Below, one piece after another: positions 51,761 to 61,238 of a DNA stretch of 64,000 nucleotides. Within the stretch, counting starts at the first letter, position 1. Each line of letters begins with the position of its first letter. The stretch is from Poriferisodalis sp964484385. Lineage in GTDB: Bacteria; Actinomycetota; Acidimicrobiia; Acidimicrobiales; Poriferisodalaceae. Made by a program: the position numbers and the translations under genes. The stretch spans positions 1 to 64,000 of the forward strand of contig CAZAFV010000010.1 in the NCBI GenBank assembly GCA_964484385.1, given 5' to 3'. The notes below the pieces were generated by a model that worked only from the letters and a program-made list of their open reading frames with translations, searched no databases and had not been told where the DNA came from.

Positions 51761-52839
51761 TCATTGCTTGGCTGAGCATCGAGAACTTCCGGAATCACCG
51801 GTCCACGAAACTGTCGCTCGACGCAGAGCGGACGCTCGTAGTCGGGCCCAACGGACACGGCAAGACAAACCTGTTGGAAGCCGTCGCGTTGCTGGATGGC
51901 TCGGGTTCGTTTCGCGGGGCGAGTGCGGAGACACTGGTGCGCGCCGGCTGCGATCGGGCCTTCGTGCGTGCCGAGATCCGACGAGCGCGCCGAACGCACC
52001 TGGTGGAGATCGAGATCGCGACGGCTGGCAGATCTCGGGCGCAGGTGAACGGGCAGCGGGTCCGGTCACTGCGCGACCTCGCTGATGTGGTCAGCACGGT
52101 GGTGTTCTGCCCTGCTGACCTGTCGATCGCGGCGGGCGGACCGTCGGTGCGTCGCGAGCTGCTCGACGATGTGCTGACGGGCACTGACCGTGAGTACCGG
52201 GGAATGCGGCTCGATTTCGAGCGAGTGCTACGGCAGCGCAACAATCTCCTGAAGCAGGCCGGTCATCGCCCCGACGCCGAGGCCTTCACAACGCTCGCTG
52301 TCTGGGATGCGCAGCTCGCGGACGTGGGCGAGGCCATCGCGCAACGGCGAGACACGCTGTGCACGGCGTTGGTATCTCCGGCCCAGGACGCGTATTGCCA
52401 GCTCGCCGGTGGCGCCGCGAACCTGAGATTGTCCTATGCGGCCGAGTGGCGCGAGAGCAGCCTCTCGACTGCGCTGGCGCAGGCACGCTCGGTCGACCTG
52501 CGACGCGGTACCACCACTGTTGGCCCGCACCGCGACGACATGACGATCTGCTTGGACGGTTTGCCGGCACGCACCCACGCGTCACAAGGGGAACAGCGCA
52601 GCATCGCTTTGGCGCTGCGGTTGGCACAGCATCGGTACACAGCACAGATCAGCGGGACCGAACCGATTGTGCTGCTGGACGATGTCTTCTCTGAGCTCGA
52701 CGAAGGTCGGGCCCAACGTCTCATCGGTTGCTTGCCCGCCGCGCAGACCGTGGTCACCTCGGCCACCGGTCACGTGCCACCCGGAATCGAAGCCCGCAGC
52801 CAAATCCACATTGACGACGGCGAGGTGGTCTCACGATGA
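51757..52839 (+). CDS. recF: DNA replication/repair protein RecF
   Basis: 360 aa SMC-like ATPase that loads RecA at gaps. SIENFRNHRSTKLSLD, Walker A VVGPNGHGKTNLLEAV, signature HASQGEQRSIALALRLAQ, Walker B IVLLDDVFSELDEGRAQ. GTG overlaps the dnaN stop (GTGA). Confidence 0.95.
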   Translation: MIIAWLSIENFRNHRSTKLSLDAERTLVVGPNGHGKTNLLEAVALLDGSGSFRGASAETLVRAGCDRAFVRAEIRRARRTHLVEIEIATAGRSRAQVNGQRVRSLRDLADVVSTVVFCPADLSIAAGGPSVRRELLDDVLTGTDREYRGMRLDFERVLRQRNNLLKQAGHRPDAEAFTTLAVWDAQLADVGEAIAQRRDTLCTALVSPAQDAYCQLAGGAANLRLSYAAEWRESSLSTALAQARSVDLRRGTTTVGPHRDDMTICLDGLPARTHASQGEQRSIALALRLAQHRYTAQISGTEPIVLLDDVFSELDEGRAQRLIGCLPAAQTVVTSATGHVPPGIEARSQIHIDDGEVVSR

Positions 52840-53174
52840 GCAGACGCCGTCGCGCAACAGGTGGCCGCGAGCCGCGGTCGATCGGCGACTCGCTCAAGGC
52901 AGTCACTGCCGGCTTCGGTTCACGAGGCCGCGCGATCGACCTCAACGAGCGCTGGGCTGAAGCCGTCGGCGAGGCCATAGCGGCGCACTCGCACCCCGAA
53001 CGGCTCGAAGCAGGCCGGCTCACCGTCGTCGTGGACGATCCCGCCTGGGCGACCGAATTGCGTTATCACTCCAGCCGGATTCTGGCCGCACTGAACGCCG
53101 AATCGAGAGCCGCCACGATCTCTGAGCTGCACCTTCGCGTGCATCCTGCCGCTGGGCACAAAAAACGGCTTTGA
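52836..53174 (+). CDS. DUF721 (DciA-like) protein
   Basis: 112 aa. LNERWAEAVGEAIAAHSHPE and LTVVVDDPAWATELRYHSSRIL are typical of DUF721; DciA members load DnaB in bacteria without DnaC/DnaI. ATG overlaps the recF stop. Role with DnaB inferred. Confidence 0.88.
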   Translation: MSRRRRATGGREPRSIGDSLKAVTAGFGSRGRAIDLNERWAEAVGEAIAAHSHPERLEAGRLTVVVDDPAWATELRYHSSRILAALNAESRAATISELHLRVHPAAGHKKRL

Positions 53175-53234
53175 CCTGCGGTTTTACTGGCACCGAAACG
53201 GCTGCTCCTACGCCGAAAACCGGCCGCCGTCCAG

Positions 53235-53240
53235 TAGACT
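53235..53240 (+). promoter_or_regulatory. -10 box of gyrB, leaderless
   Basis: TAGACT, 9 nt before the gyrB GTG, no Shine-Dalgarno. Confidence 0.45.
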
Positions 53241-53249
53241 GGTTGCACT

Positions 53250-55256
53250 GTGACCGACACGACTCTGGCACCCGCGTCGGCGGGCACCGGCGACGGCTTG
53301 GCGGGTGCCGTCGGCACTGACAGCATCGTTGCCGGCGACTACAACGCCGATGCGATCACGGTGCTCGAGGGTCTCGAGCCGGTTCGTGAACGTCCCGGAA
53401 TGTTCATCGGCTCGACCGGGCCCGGCGGCTTGCACCATTTGGTCTACGAGGTCGTCGACAACGCCGTCGACGAGGCCATGGCAGGGCACTGCAGCTCGAT
53501 CGAAATCACCTTGCGAGCAGACGGAACGTGCAGCGTCACCGACAACGGTCGCGGCATCCCCGTCGGGGCCCATCCCCAGTATCCCGACAAGTCGGCGGCC
53601 GAAGTTGTCCTGACCGTGCTGCATGCAGGCGGCAAGTTCGGCGGCACCGGATACAAGGTGTCCGGCGGGCTGCATGGCGTCGGTGTGTCCGTGGTGAACG
53701 CGCTGTCGTCGGAACTCGAGGCCGTCATCGACCGGGATGGCCGCCGCTGGAAGCTGCAGTTCCGCGATGGCGGTGAGCCGGTCGGCGAGCTGACCGACAC
53801 TGGCCCGACGCCTGACGGCAGCACCGGCACCACCATTACGTTCAAACCCGATCCGACGGTGTTCGATCACGTCGAATTCCGGGCCCAGACTCTGACCGAG
53901 CGGCTGCAGATGATGGCGTTTCTCAACGCCGGCCTGCGCATCGGCTTCACCGACGAGCGGCGACCCGATCCGGTCCGCCACGAGTACTGCTACCCGGGTG
54001 GCATACGCGACTTCGTACGGCATCTCAACGAGACCTCAGAGGCGCTGTTCGACGACGTCGGCTACCTGTCTGCTGCCGAGCGCGGCGACGAGGTGGAGAT
54101 CGCCTTCCAGTGGAACAGCGGCTTCAACACCGATGGCATCCACAGCTTCGCCAACGGCATCAACACCATTGAGGGCGGCATGCACGCGGAGGGGTTCCGA
54201 TCGGCCCTGACCTCGGCCGTGAACGCCTACGCCAAAGACCGCAAGATGCTGCGGCCCGACGACGGCAACCTGCAGGGCGACGACATCCGTGAGGGCCTCA
54301 CCGCCGTGGTGAGCGTGCGCATGGAAGCACCGCAATTCGAAGGCCAGACCAAGGCCAAGCTGGGCAACACCGCCATGCGCAGCCTCGTGCAGAAAGCCGC
54401 CTACAGCGGGCTTGGCGAGTGGCTCGAAGAGCACCCCAGCGAGGCCAAGCTGGTCGTCGGCAAGGCTGTCGACGCCCGCAGGGCACGTATCGCCGCGCAG
54501 AAGGCCCGCAACACCGTCCGCAAATCTGCACTGCAAGGCGCGGGCCTCCCCGGCAAGCTCACCGACTGCTCCTCGGGCGACCCCGAAGAGGCCGAGCTGT
54601 ACATCGTGGAGGGCGACTCGGCGGGCGGATCGGCCAAGGAGGCCCGCGACCCGGCCACGATGGCGATCCTGCCGATCCGGGGCAAGATCCTGAACGTCCA
54701 GCGCAGCCGGCCCGAGCGCATCTTCGACAACAACGAGATCAGTGCGCTGATCTCGGCCATCGGTGCCGGTGTCGACGGTGCCACCGGCGAGGGCGGCTTC
54801 GACATCGCCAGGGTGCGCTATCGCAAGGTGATCCTGCTGTGCGATGCCGATGTCGACGGCAGCCACATCCGCACGCTGCTGCTGACGTTCTTCTTTCACC
54901 GCATGCGCAAGCTGCTGTCGCACGGTTGCGTCTACATCGCTCAGCCACCGCTGTACTCCACCAAGGTCGGCACCGAGACCGTGTATCTCAAGGACGACCG
55001 GGCCAAGGATGCGTTCTTGGCGGAGCGGCCCAACCATCGCAATGAGTTCCAGCGCCTCAAGGGCCTCGGCGAGATGGATGCCCAGGAGCTGTGGGACACC
55101 ACTATGGACCCAGCCAGCCGGACACTGTTGCGCGTCACGCTCGAAGAGGCCGCCACGGCAGATCTGATCTTCAGCATCCTCATGGGCGACGACGTAGACG
55201 CCCGCCGGGGCTTCATCCAGAACAACGCCAGCGACGTCCGCTTCCTCGACGTCTGA
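53250..55256 (+). CDS. gyrB: DNA gyrase subunit B
   Basis: 668 aa. GHKL ATPase (VLEGLEPVRERPGMFIGSTG, EVVDNAVDEAMAGHC, GKFGGTGYKVSGGLHGVG), TOPRIM (ELYIVEGDSAGGSAKEARD, LLCDADVDGSHIRTLLLTFF). The first ~25 residues before YNADAITVLEGLE are variable. Confidence 0.97.
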   Translation: MTDTTLAPASAGTGDGLAGAVGTDSIVAGDYNADAITVLEGLEPVRERPGMFIGSTGPGGLHHLVYEVVDNAVDEAMAGHCSSIEITLRADGTCSVTDNGRGIPVGAHPQYPDKSAAEVVLTVLHAGGKFGGTGYKVSGGLHGVGVSVVNALSSELEAVIDRDGRRWKLQFRDGGEPVGELTDTGPTPDGSTGTTITFKPDPTVFDHVEFRAQTLTERLQMMAFLNAGLRIGFTDERRPDPVRHEYCYPGGIRDFVRHLNETSEALFDDVGYLSAAERGDEVEIAFQWNSGFNTDGIHSFANGINTIEGGMHAEGFRSALTSAVNAYAKDRKMLRPDDGNLQGDDIREGLTAVVSVRMEAPQFEGQTKAKLGNTAMRSLVQKAAYSGLGEWLEEHPSEAKLVVGKAVDARRARIAAQKARNTVRKSALQGAGLPGKLTDCSSGDPEEAELYIVEGDSAGGSAKEARDPATMAILPIRGKILNVQRSRPERIFDNNEISALISAIGAGVDGATGEGGFDIARVRYRKVILLCDADVDGSHIRTLLLTFFFHRMRKLLSHGCVYIAQPPLYSTKVGTETVYLKDDRAKDAFLAERPNHRNEFQRLKGLGEMDAQELWDTTMDPASRTLLRVTLEEAATADLIFSILMGDDVDARRGFIQNNASDVRFLDV

Positions 55257-55290
55257 TCGTGGCGGGCAGACGGATCCGGCTGGTATTGCC

Positions 55291-57861
55291 ATGAGCGACG
55301 ACGAACCCGGTACCGGCGCGGGCACGCCCGACGAACGCAGTGCTGTTGGCAGTGCCGGCTCGCCTGCAGGCGATGCCATTGGCGTAGTGGACGTCGAGAT
55401 CCAAACCGAGATGGAGCAGTCGTTTCTGGACTACGCCATGTCGGTCATCACCTCGCGGGCGCTGCCCGATGCGCGTGACGGATTGAAGCCGGTGCATCGC
55501 CGGATCCTGTGGTCGATGTTCGACACTGGCCTGCGCCCAGACCGCCCCCACAAGAAATGCGCCACCGTGGTCGGCGATGTCATCGCCAACTATCACCCAC
55601 ACGGCGACGGCTCGATCTACGACGCGCTCGTGCGCATGGGCCAGTCGTTCAGCCTGGCGAACACGCTGATCGACCCGCACGGGAACTTCGGTTCGCCGTC
55701 GGACCCGCCGGCTGCGTACCGCTACACCGAATGTCGCCTGACCAACTTGGCCATGACGATGGCCGAGGGCATCGATGAACAGACAGTGGATTTCGCTGCC
55801 AACTTCGACGGCTCCCGCACCGAGCCGCTGGTGATGCCGTCGCGGTTCCCGAACCTGCTGGTCAATGGCAGCCAGGGCATCGCGGTAGGCATGGCCACCA
55901 ATATCCCCACGCACAACCTCGGCGAGATCATCGACGCCACGATTCACCTGATCGGGAATCCCGAGGCCTCCGTTGCGGACTTGATGGAGTTCGTGCACGG
56001 ACCCGACTTCCCGACCGGCGGGCGGATGCTGGGCCGCGCCGGCGCCCGTGAAGCCATGGCCACCGGACGCGGCTCGGTGAAGCTGCGGGCCCGAGCCGAG
56101 ATCGTCGAGAACGGCAAGCGGTCAAGCATTGTGGTCACCGAGATCCCGTACCAGACCTCGGTCGAGAACATCGAGCGCAAGATTGCCGATGCGGTGAATC
56201 GCAAGGTCATCGAGGGCATCACCGAGCTGCGCAACGAGTCTGCGAAGGGCAAGACGCGCTTCGTCATCGAGCTGCGACCGTCTGCCCCGGCGAACGTGGT
56301 GCTGAACAACCTGTGGAAGCACACGCCGCTGCAGTCCAGCTTTGCTGTGAACATGGTGGCGCTGGTCGACGGGGTGCCGCGCACGCTGAATCTCAGAGAT
56401 GCCTTGGCGGCATATGTCGACCATCAGATCGAGGTCGTCACCCGGCGCAGCCAGCACCGGCTGGACGAAGCCCGAGCGAGAGCGCACATCGTGGAGGGCC
56501 TGCTGCGTGCGCTGGATCTGATCGACGAGATCATCGCCCTGATCCGCGCCAGCGATGATCGGGCTGCAGCACTTGCGGGGCTCTGCGATGAGCCGATGTC
56601 GTTCAGTGCTGAGCAGGCGAATCACATTCTGGACATGCAGCTCAGCCGCCTGACCCGGCTGGGGCGCACACGGCTGAGCGACGAACTGACTGAGCTGACG
56701 CAGGTGATTGCCGAGCTGGAGGCCATCTTGGGTGACGACGGCCGACTGCGACAGGTCATCATCGATGAGCTGAGCGCACTGCGTGACGGGCATCAGACGC
56801 CGAGGCGCACGGAGATCGTCACCGACCCCGGCGAGATGGACGCGGAAGATCTCATCGAGGACGAGCCATTGGTGGTAACGCTGACGCGTGAGGGCTACGT
56901 GAAGGCAACCTCGCCCGACGTGTTCCGCACGCAGGGGCGGGGCGGTCGCGGTGTGCAGAGCGCACGGCTCAAGGACGACGACGTGGTGGTGCGGGTGCTG
57001 CTGACCACCGCGCATGCCTGGCTGCTGTGTTTCACCAACCGCGGCCGGGTGCACCGGCTGAAGGCGTATGAGGTGCCGCTGACCAACCGCACCGCGCGGG
57101 GCACGGCGCTGGTGAACCTGCTGCAGCTCACGGCAGACGAACGAGTCGAGGCCGTAGTGGAAGCGCGGGAATTCCCGTCGGATCGGTACTTGATGTTCGT
57201 GACCCGTCGCGGTCAGGCGAAGAAGACACCATTGAGCGCGTACGAGAACATCCGCGCCAACGGCTTGATTGCGCTGAGCTTGCGCGAAGGTGACGAGCTC
57301 GTGCGCGTGCTCGAGACATCCGGTGATGACGACGTGCTGGTGGTGTCGCGGGCGGGCCAAGCCGTACGGTTCGGCGAAGATGACGTGCGGTCGATGGGCC
57401 GCAACGCGGCCGGCGTTCGCGCCATGCGTTTGCGCGAGGGCGATGTCGTGGCATCAGCCGATGTTCTGGACCCCGACGATGCCCGCGACCTCTTGGTGGT
57501 GACCAGCGCCGGAGCAGCCAAGCGCACCGGGGCAGCGGAATTCACTCGTAAGGGCCGCGGTGGCCTCGGAGTGAAGGCCGTGAGACTGGCCGAGCCGGAT
57601 GCCCACGTGGTAGGCGCCCGCCTTGTCGACGATGACGATGAGCTACTGCTGGTGTCCTCCAGCGGCGTGCTGATCCGAACTCGTGTGTCGGATATCTCCA
57701 GCCAGGGACGTGCCGCGTCCGGTGTGCGTGCGATGTCGCTCGACGACGGCGAGCAGGTCGTGGCGATCGCGCCGGTCGAGCTTTCAGATCTCCCCATTGC
57801 CAGCGAAGCCGATGGCGAGTCGCTCGAAAATCCTTCGGATGAAGTAGATCCGGCGTCATAG
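55291..57861 (+). CDS. gyrA: DNA gyrase subunit A
   Basis: 856 aa. MEQSFLDYAMSVITSRALPD, quinolone-region HPHGDGSIYDALVRMGQ (Gly where many actinobacteria have Ala, Ser kept), active-site Tyr in AAYRYTECRL, and C-terminal pinwheel repeats with GRGGRGVQSARL. 34 nt after gyrB; co-transcribed. Confidence 0.97.
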   Translation: MSDDEPGTGAGTPDERSAVGSAGSPAGDAIGVVDVEIQTEMEQSFLDYAMSVITSRALPDARDGLKPVHRRILWSMFDTGLRPDRPHKKCATVVGDVIANYHPHGDGSIYDALVRMGQSFSLANTLIDPHGNFGSPSDPPAAYRYTECRLTNLAMTMAEGIDEQTVDFAANFDGSRTEPLVMPSRFPNLLVNGSQGIAVGMATNIPTHNLGEIIDATIHLIGNPEASVADLMEFVHGPDFPTGGRMLGRAGAREAMATGRGSVKLRARAEIVENGKRSSIVVTEIPYQTSVENIERKIADAVNRKVIEGITELRNESAKGKTRFVIELRPSAPANVVLNNLWKHTPLQSSFAVNMVALVDGVPRTLNLRDALAAYVDHQIEVVTRRSQHRLDEARARAHIVEGLLRALDLIDEIIALIRASDDRAAALAGLCDEPMSFSAEQANHILDMQLSRLTRLGRTRLSDELTELTQVIAELEAILGDDGRLRQVIIDELSALRDGHQTPRRTEIVTDPGEMDAEDLIEDEPLVVTLTREGYVKATSPDVFRTQGRGGRGVQSARLKDDDVVVRVLLTTAHAWLLCFTNRGRVHRLKAYEVPLTNRTARGTALVNLLQLTADERVEAVVEAREFPSDRYLMFVTRRGQAKKTPLSAYENIRANGLIALSLREGDELVRVLETSGDDDVLVVSRAGQAVRFGEDDVRSMGRNAAGVRAMRLREGDVVASADVLDPDDARDLLVVTSAGAAKRTGAAEFTRKGRGGLGVKAVRLAEPDAHVVGARLVDDDDELLLVSSSGVLIRTRVSDISSQGRAASGVRAMSLDDGEQVVAIAPVELSDLPIASEADGESLENPSDEVDPAS

Positions 57862-57870
57862 CTTCGGCTG

Positions 57871-58275
57871 ATGCCGACGTGTGTGTCGCGTACGACTCAG
57901 ATCCAGAGCGGTCAGGCGGCACTGCCAGTGGCACTGTTGGCACTGGCGCTGCTGGTGGGGCTGGGTTTGGTGGCCCGCTGGGGTCAGGCGGCGCTGGCAA
58001 GCTCACGAGCCCAAGCCGCCGCGGACGCTGCAGCGCTGGCGACGCTCGTGGCTTCGGACCGCATCGCGATCGCGGACGGCGTGCTTCCCGATGACGCGAC
58101 CGCGTCGGCCGTAGCCCTCGACGCCGGAGGGAAGCTGGCCGCCTTTGAGCTCAGCGTCGACCATGACACGATCCGGGTGGAGGTGATCGTGGAAGTCAAT
58201 GGCCAGCGGGCGTCGGCTGCCGCTGTGGCACCGTTGCCGCAGGCTGGCTCGGCGACCGGGGGTCCTGCGGGCTGA
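57871..58275 (+). CDS. TadE/TadG-like pilus-assembly-type membrane protein
   Basis: 134 aa. Short basic N-terminus, GQAALPVALLALALLVGLGL TM helix, then SRAQAAADAAALATLVA as in pseudopilin-like TadE/G proteins, and a small beta-rich outer domain. Nine nt after gyrA. No other tad genes in the window, so partners lie elsewhere. Confidence 0.75.
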   Translation: MPTCVSRTTQIQSGQAALPVALLALALLVGLGLVARWGQAALASSRAQAAADAAALATLVASDRIAIADGVLPDDATASAVALDAGGKLAAFELSVDHDTIRVEVIVEVNGQRASAAAVAPLPQAGSATGGPAG

Positions 58276-58279
58276 CTCC

Positions 58280-58285
58280 TACACT
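58280..58285 (+). promoter_or_regulatory. -10 box of the DUF3566 gene, leaderless
   Basis: TACACT then 7 nt to GTG 58293; no ribosome site. Confidence 0.45.
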
Positions 58286-58292
58286 GCGAAGC

Positions 58293-58997
58293 GTGGCCGA
58301 TGCGACATCGGGTGGGGAGCCGCCGTCGCCGGAGCCGGGCGGGCCGACTCCCACCGACGAACTCTTCGCCGAGGCGCTGGGCATCACCCCAGCGAGCGGC
58401 GCCCGTCGTCGCCGTGGCCGCACGCCGGCCGCACAGAATCCGGCGCCCGGTACATCCATGCCACCCCAGATCCCCCCGTCGCAGGGTGGGATTGCGCCGT
58501 CCCATGCGGCGCCAGGCCAGACTCCGCCGCCTGCTCCGGCGGGCCAGCCGGCGATGGCCCCACCCCCCTCGGCACTTTCCGATGAATCCCCGGCGGCACG
58601 CTGGGCATGGCTGAGCCAGCGTCGAGCCCGGGTCCGGCGAACGCATCGGATCCTGCGTCACATCGATCCCTGGTCGGTGTTCAAAGTGTCGGTGATGCTG
58701 TACGCCTGCCTGTATGTCGCCGTGCTGGCAGCGGGTGTACTGCTGTGGAATGCGGCTCAGCGCTCAGGTCTCGTCGACAAGGTGGAGTCGTTCATCACCG
58801 AAGTCGGCTCCTATGAGAGCTGGACCATCGACGGCATGGTGATCTTCGGGCGTGCCCGGATCATCGGGCTCATCGTCGCCACGGTCGGCGTGGCTTTCAA
58901 CGTGGTGATGGCGATCATGTTCAACCTGATCAGCGATCTCACCGGTGGCGTCCGGGTCACGGTGCTCGAAGACGAGCGCCGCCCGCCAGCTCGCTAG
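58293..58997 (+). CDS. DUF3566 transmembrane protein
   Basis: 234 aa. Pro/Ala-rich disordered N-terminal ~115 residues, then IDPWSVFKVSVMLYACLYV, two TM helices and VMAIMFNLISDLTGGVRVTV, diagnostic of DUF3566, a family found after gyrA across actinobacteria. Function unknown. Confidence 0.88.
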   Translation: MADATSGGEPPSPEPGGPTPTDELFAEALGITPASGARRRRGRTPAAQNPAPGTSMPPQIPPSQGGIAPSHAAPGQTPPPAPAGQPAMAPPPSALSDESPAARWAWLSQRRARVRRTHRILRHIDPWSVFKVSVMLYACLYVAVLAAGVLLWNAAQRSGLVDKVESFITEVGSYESWTIDGMVIFGRARIIGLIVATVGVAFNVVMAIMFNLISDLTGGVRVTVLEDERRPPAR

Positions 58998-59086
58998 GGG
59001 CTCATCCGCCCGCCCAGCTAGTTCTTCTGTGCCTGCCACCGCGGGCGCACACATTGACGACTGGGCTGTAGTGTGTGCGGCTCCGC

Positions 59087-59160
<74 letters not shown>

Positions 59161-59180
59161 CACGCACACTGCATGCTTCC

Positions 59181-59250
59181 AGCGGCCGAGCCCGTGGCCC
59201 GAGCGGCCCGTGAGCCCGTATTGCGTGAGGACGGGGAACAGGAGCGGGAA
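59181..59250. repeat. Dispersed GGCCGCTCGGGCC repeat, copy B6 (reverse)
   Basis: GTGGCCCGAGCGGCCCGTGAGC and GAACAGGAGCGGG read in the reverse orientation relative to B2-B4. Just upstream of a 45-codon ORF and just after tRNA-Ile. Confidence 0.65.
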
Positions 59251-59255
59251 GCTCA

Positions 59256-59393
59256 GTGAGCTTTCTTCGCCGGGCGTTGCTGGCCGTCGTCGTGGGTGGA
59301 CTGGTCACGGTCGTTCTGCGGCTGCGCTCGTCGCAGGACATCCCCCGCCGTGAAGGCAGCTGGCGTGAGCTGGCCGGACCCGACCTGCGGTGA
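59256..59393 (+). CDS. Possible 45-aa single-pass membrane peptide
   Basis: GTG 59256 with AGGAG 11 nt upstream. MSFLRRALLAVVVGGLVTVV begins with positive residues and one TM helix, then a short polar tail ending GSWRELAGPDLR. Short, so coding status rests on the hydrophobic helix and ribosome site. Unknown function; 25 nt before the next gene. Confidence 0.45.
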   Translation: MSFLRRALLAVVVGGLVTVVLRLRSSQDIPRREGSWRELAGPDLR

Positions 59394-59418
59394 TCGCTGA
59401 AGACATGAGCCCGATCGG

Positions 59419-60405
59419 ATGAGCACAGTCGCGGTCATCGGTGCGGGCGCGGTGGGGCAGCGAATCGCCCGGCAGCTGGCCTCACGGCCCGACGTCGATC
59501 GTCTCGTGCTGGGATCGCGCCACACTGCTCGCCTGCGTGGCCTCGCTGCACAGTTGCTCGATGTGGACGTGGAGGTGCTGGAACCCGGTGCCTTGCCCGA
59601 AGCGGATGTGGTGGTGCTCAGTCTGCCGAGCGGCGGCCACGCTGCGCTGGCCGGCAAGGCCCTCGAGCGCCACTCGCACGTGGTGTCGCTGTCGGGTGCT
59701 GTTGCCGACGTCGAGCAGTTGCTCGAGATGAACAAGCGAGCCATGAACGCCAAGCGATCCGTCGTGGTCGGTGCGGGCTTCTCGCCGGGATACAGCTGCC
59801 TGCTGGCGCGCCACGGCGCAGCCCGATTCGACGTGGTCACTGAGGTGCACATCGCCCGGGTCGGCACCGGCGGTCCGGCATGCCAGCGGCAGCTGCACCG
59901 TGCCAGAACCGGCACCTCGGTGGATTGGCGCGACGGTCAATGGCGCCGCCGGCGCGGCGGATCGGGTCGGGAGCTCGTGTGGTTCCCCGACCCGCTCGGC
60001 GCCCACGACTGCTACCGGGCGGCGCTGGCGGATGCGCTGTTGCTGGTGCCGGCGTTCAGTGATGTCGAACGGGTGACCGCTCGGGTGGCGGGCACGCGGC
60101 GCGATCGCCTCACGGCCATGCTGCCGATGCTGCGGCCGCCCCATCCCGAAGGCGGGCCGGGCGGGGTGCGGGTGGAGCTGCGCGGCGTGCGAGACGGCCG
60201 CCACTGCACCGACGTGCTGGGCGTGATCGACCATCCGAGTGCGGCTGCTGCCGCAGTGGCAGCGACCGCTGCCGGCTGGGCGCTGGCCGATGAACTGCCC
60301 ACCGGAGCGTGGGGGCTGGGGATGCTCGACGATCCGTTGCCGTGGCTTGCCGAACTGGCCGAGCGAGGCGTCCGCGCCGCCGCCTACGAGGGGGCGCGCC
60401 TGTAA
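59419..60405 (+). CDS. Saccharopine dehydrogenase-like NAD(P)-binding protein
   Basis: 328 aa. Rossmann start VAVIGAGAVGQRIARQLASR, then LPEADVVVLSLPSGGHAALA and VVVGAGFSPGYSCLLARHG. Matches saccharopine-dehydrogenase-type oxidoreductases of unknown substrate in actinobacteria. No lysine-pathway genes nearby. Confidence 0.75.
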   Translation: MSTVAVIGAGAVGQRIARQLASRPDVDRLVLGSRHTARLRGLAAQLLDVDVEVLEPGALPEADVVVLSLPSGGHAALAGKALERHSHVVSLSGAVADVEQLLEMNKRAMNAKRSVVVGAGFSPGYSCLLARHGAARFDVVTEVHIARVGTGGPACQRQLHRARTGTSVDWRDGQWRRRRGGSGRELVWFPDPLGAHDCYRAALADALLLVPAFSDVERVTARVAGTRRDRLTAMLPMLRPPHPEGGPGGVRVELRGVRDGRHCTDVLGVIDHPSAAAAAVAATAAGWALADELPTGAWGLGMLDDPLPWLAELAERGVRAAAYEGARL

Positions 60406-60407
60406 CG

Positions 60408-60442
60408 CTGGGAGCGGAGGCGCTCGCCGCCTCCGCTGCGGG
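60408..60442. terminator. Hairpin between convergent genes, arms-only relative of repeat A
   Basis: GCGGAGGCG-CTC-GCCGCCTCCGC; the right side GCCGCCTCCGCTGCGGG equals the right arm of A1. Looks like an A element with its centre deleted. Placed between convergent genes, so a terminator role is plausible. Confidence 0.5.
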
Positions 60443-60449
60443 CACCCGG

Positions 60450-61187
60450 TCAGAAGCGCACGTCCCGCTGCCATTCGTCCAGCAGTTCGGTGCGGCCGAA
60501 CGCCTCGAGCTGTTCGGGGCCGATGCGGCCCCACGCGAACAGCAGGAGGTCTTGCGCCCGGGCTCGGGCAGCTACGTCGCACTTCGCATGCGCACGCTCG
60601 ACCTGCATCCCGTCGGGTGTGCGGGTGATGACCCATTCTCCGTCAGCGTCGGTGGCGTGTAGGTGCAGGGTCTCGCCGTTTCCGGCGAACCCGTCCGGTA
60701 GCCGCAAGCGCACATAGACATCGAAGAGTTCGTCGACGCCGTCGACCGCGAGTTCGGGTGCTATCAGTGCCGGCGTGATGCCGAGGGCGGCTTCGGCATC
60801 CCACCGGTGCATCGTGCATTCGTGTGCCATGCGTCGCCACCAGAAGCTCATGGATTGTTGTTCGGGATCCCACGTCCAGGCGTCGGCGTCCGGTGGGCGC
60901 TCAGTCATGAGGCTGGTGAGTGCGTCGAATGCGTTCGCGTGCCACTGCGACACCGAACCGGGAGGTCTGGTGACGGTGGCGGGGTCGACGCGCGCTCCCG
61001 CGGTGATGCTGCTGTGCACGAACGTCCAGACCGTGGCGCAGTGCTCGATCAGTGCTTCGAGGGTCCAGTCTCCGCAGCTGGGGACGCGTCTGGCCCACAT
61101 GTCCGGCGAGCGTTCAGCATCTGCGGCGATTTCGTTGAGTCGCGCGCCTTCTGCAGCCCGTAACTCTGCGTACCCTGTGGCGTTCAT
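60450..61187 (-). CDS. MDMPI / DinB-like mycothiol-type protein
   Basis: 245 aa. DinB-like four-helix N-terminal domain (VPSCGDWTLEALIEHCATVW, later RMAHECTMHRWDAEAALG with the His/His metal set) plus a C-terminal beta domain (GETLHLHATDADGEW). Family of maleylpyruvate isomerase N-terminal-like proteins that often use mycothiol. ATG 61187 has AGGAG 10 nt upstream. Substrate unknown. Confidence 0.85.
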   Translation of the reverse strand: MNATGYAELRAAEGARLNEIAADAERSPDMWARRVPSCGDWTLEALIEHCATVWTFVHSSITAGARVDPATVTRPPGSVSQWHANAFDALTSLMTERPPDADAWTWDPEQQSMSFWWRRMAHECTMHRWDAEAALGITPALIAPELAVDGVDELFDVYVRLRLPDGFAGNGETLHLHATDADGEWVITRTPDGMQVERAHAKCDVAARARAQDLLLFAWGRIGPEQLEAFGRTELLDEWQRDVRF

Positions 61188-61238
61188 GGCCTGTGATCTC
61201 CTGCTCCTGCCGGTCGAGCCAATGGCCGCAGCCATGAC

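Noticed and set aside
53250..57861. Quinolone-resistance substitutions in GyrA
   Set aside because: Gly at the position that is Ala in mycobacteria looks like natural variation; the key Ser is kept.
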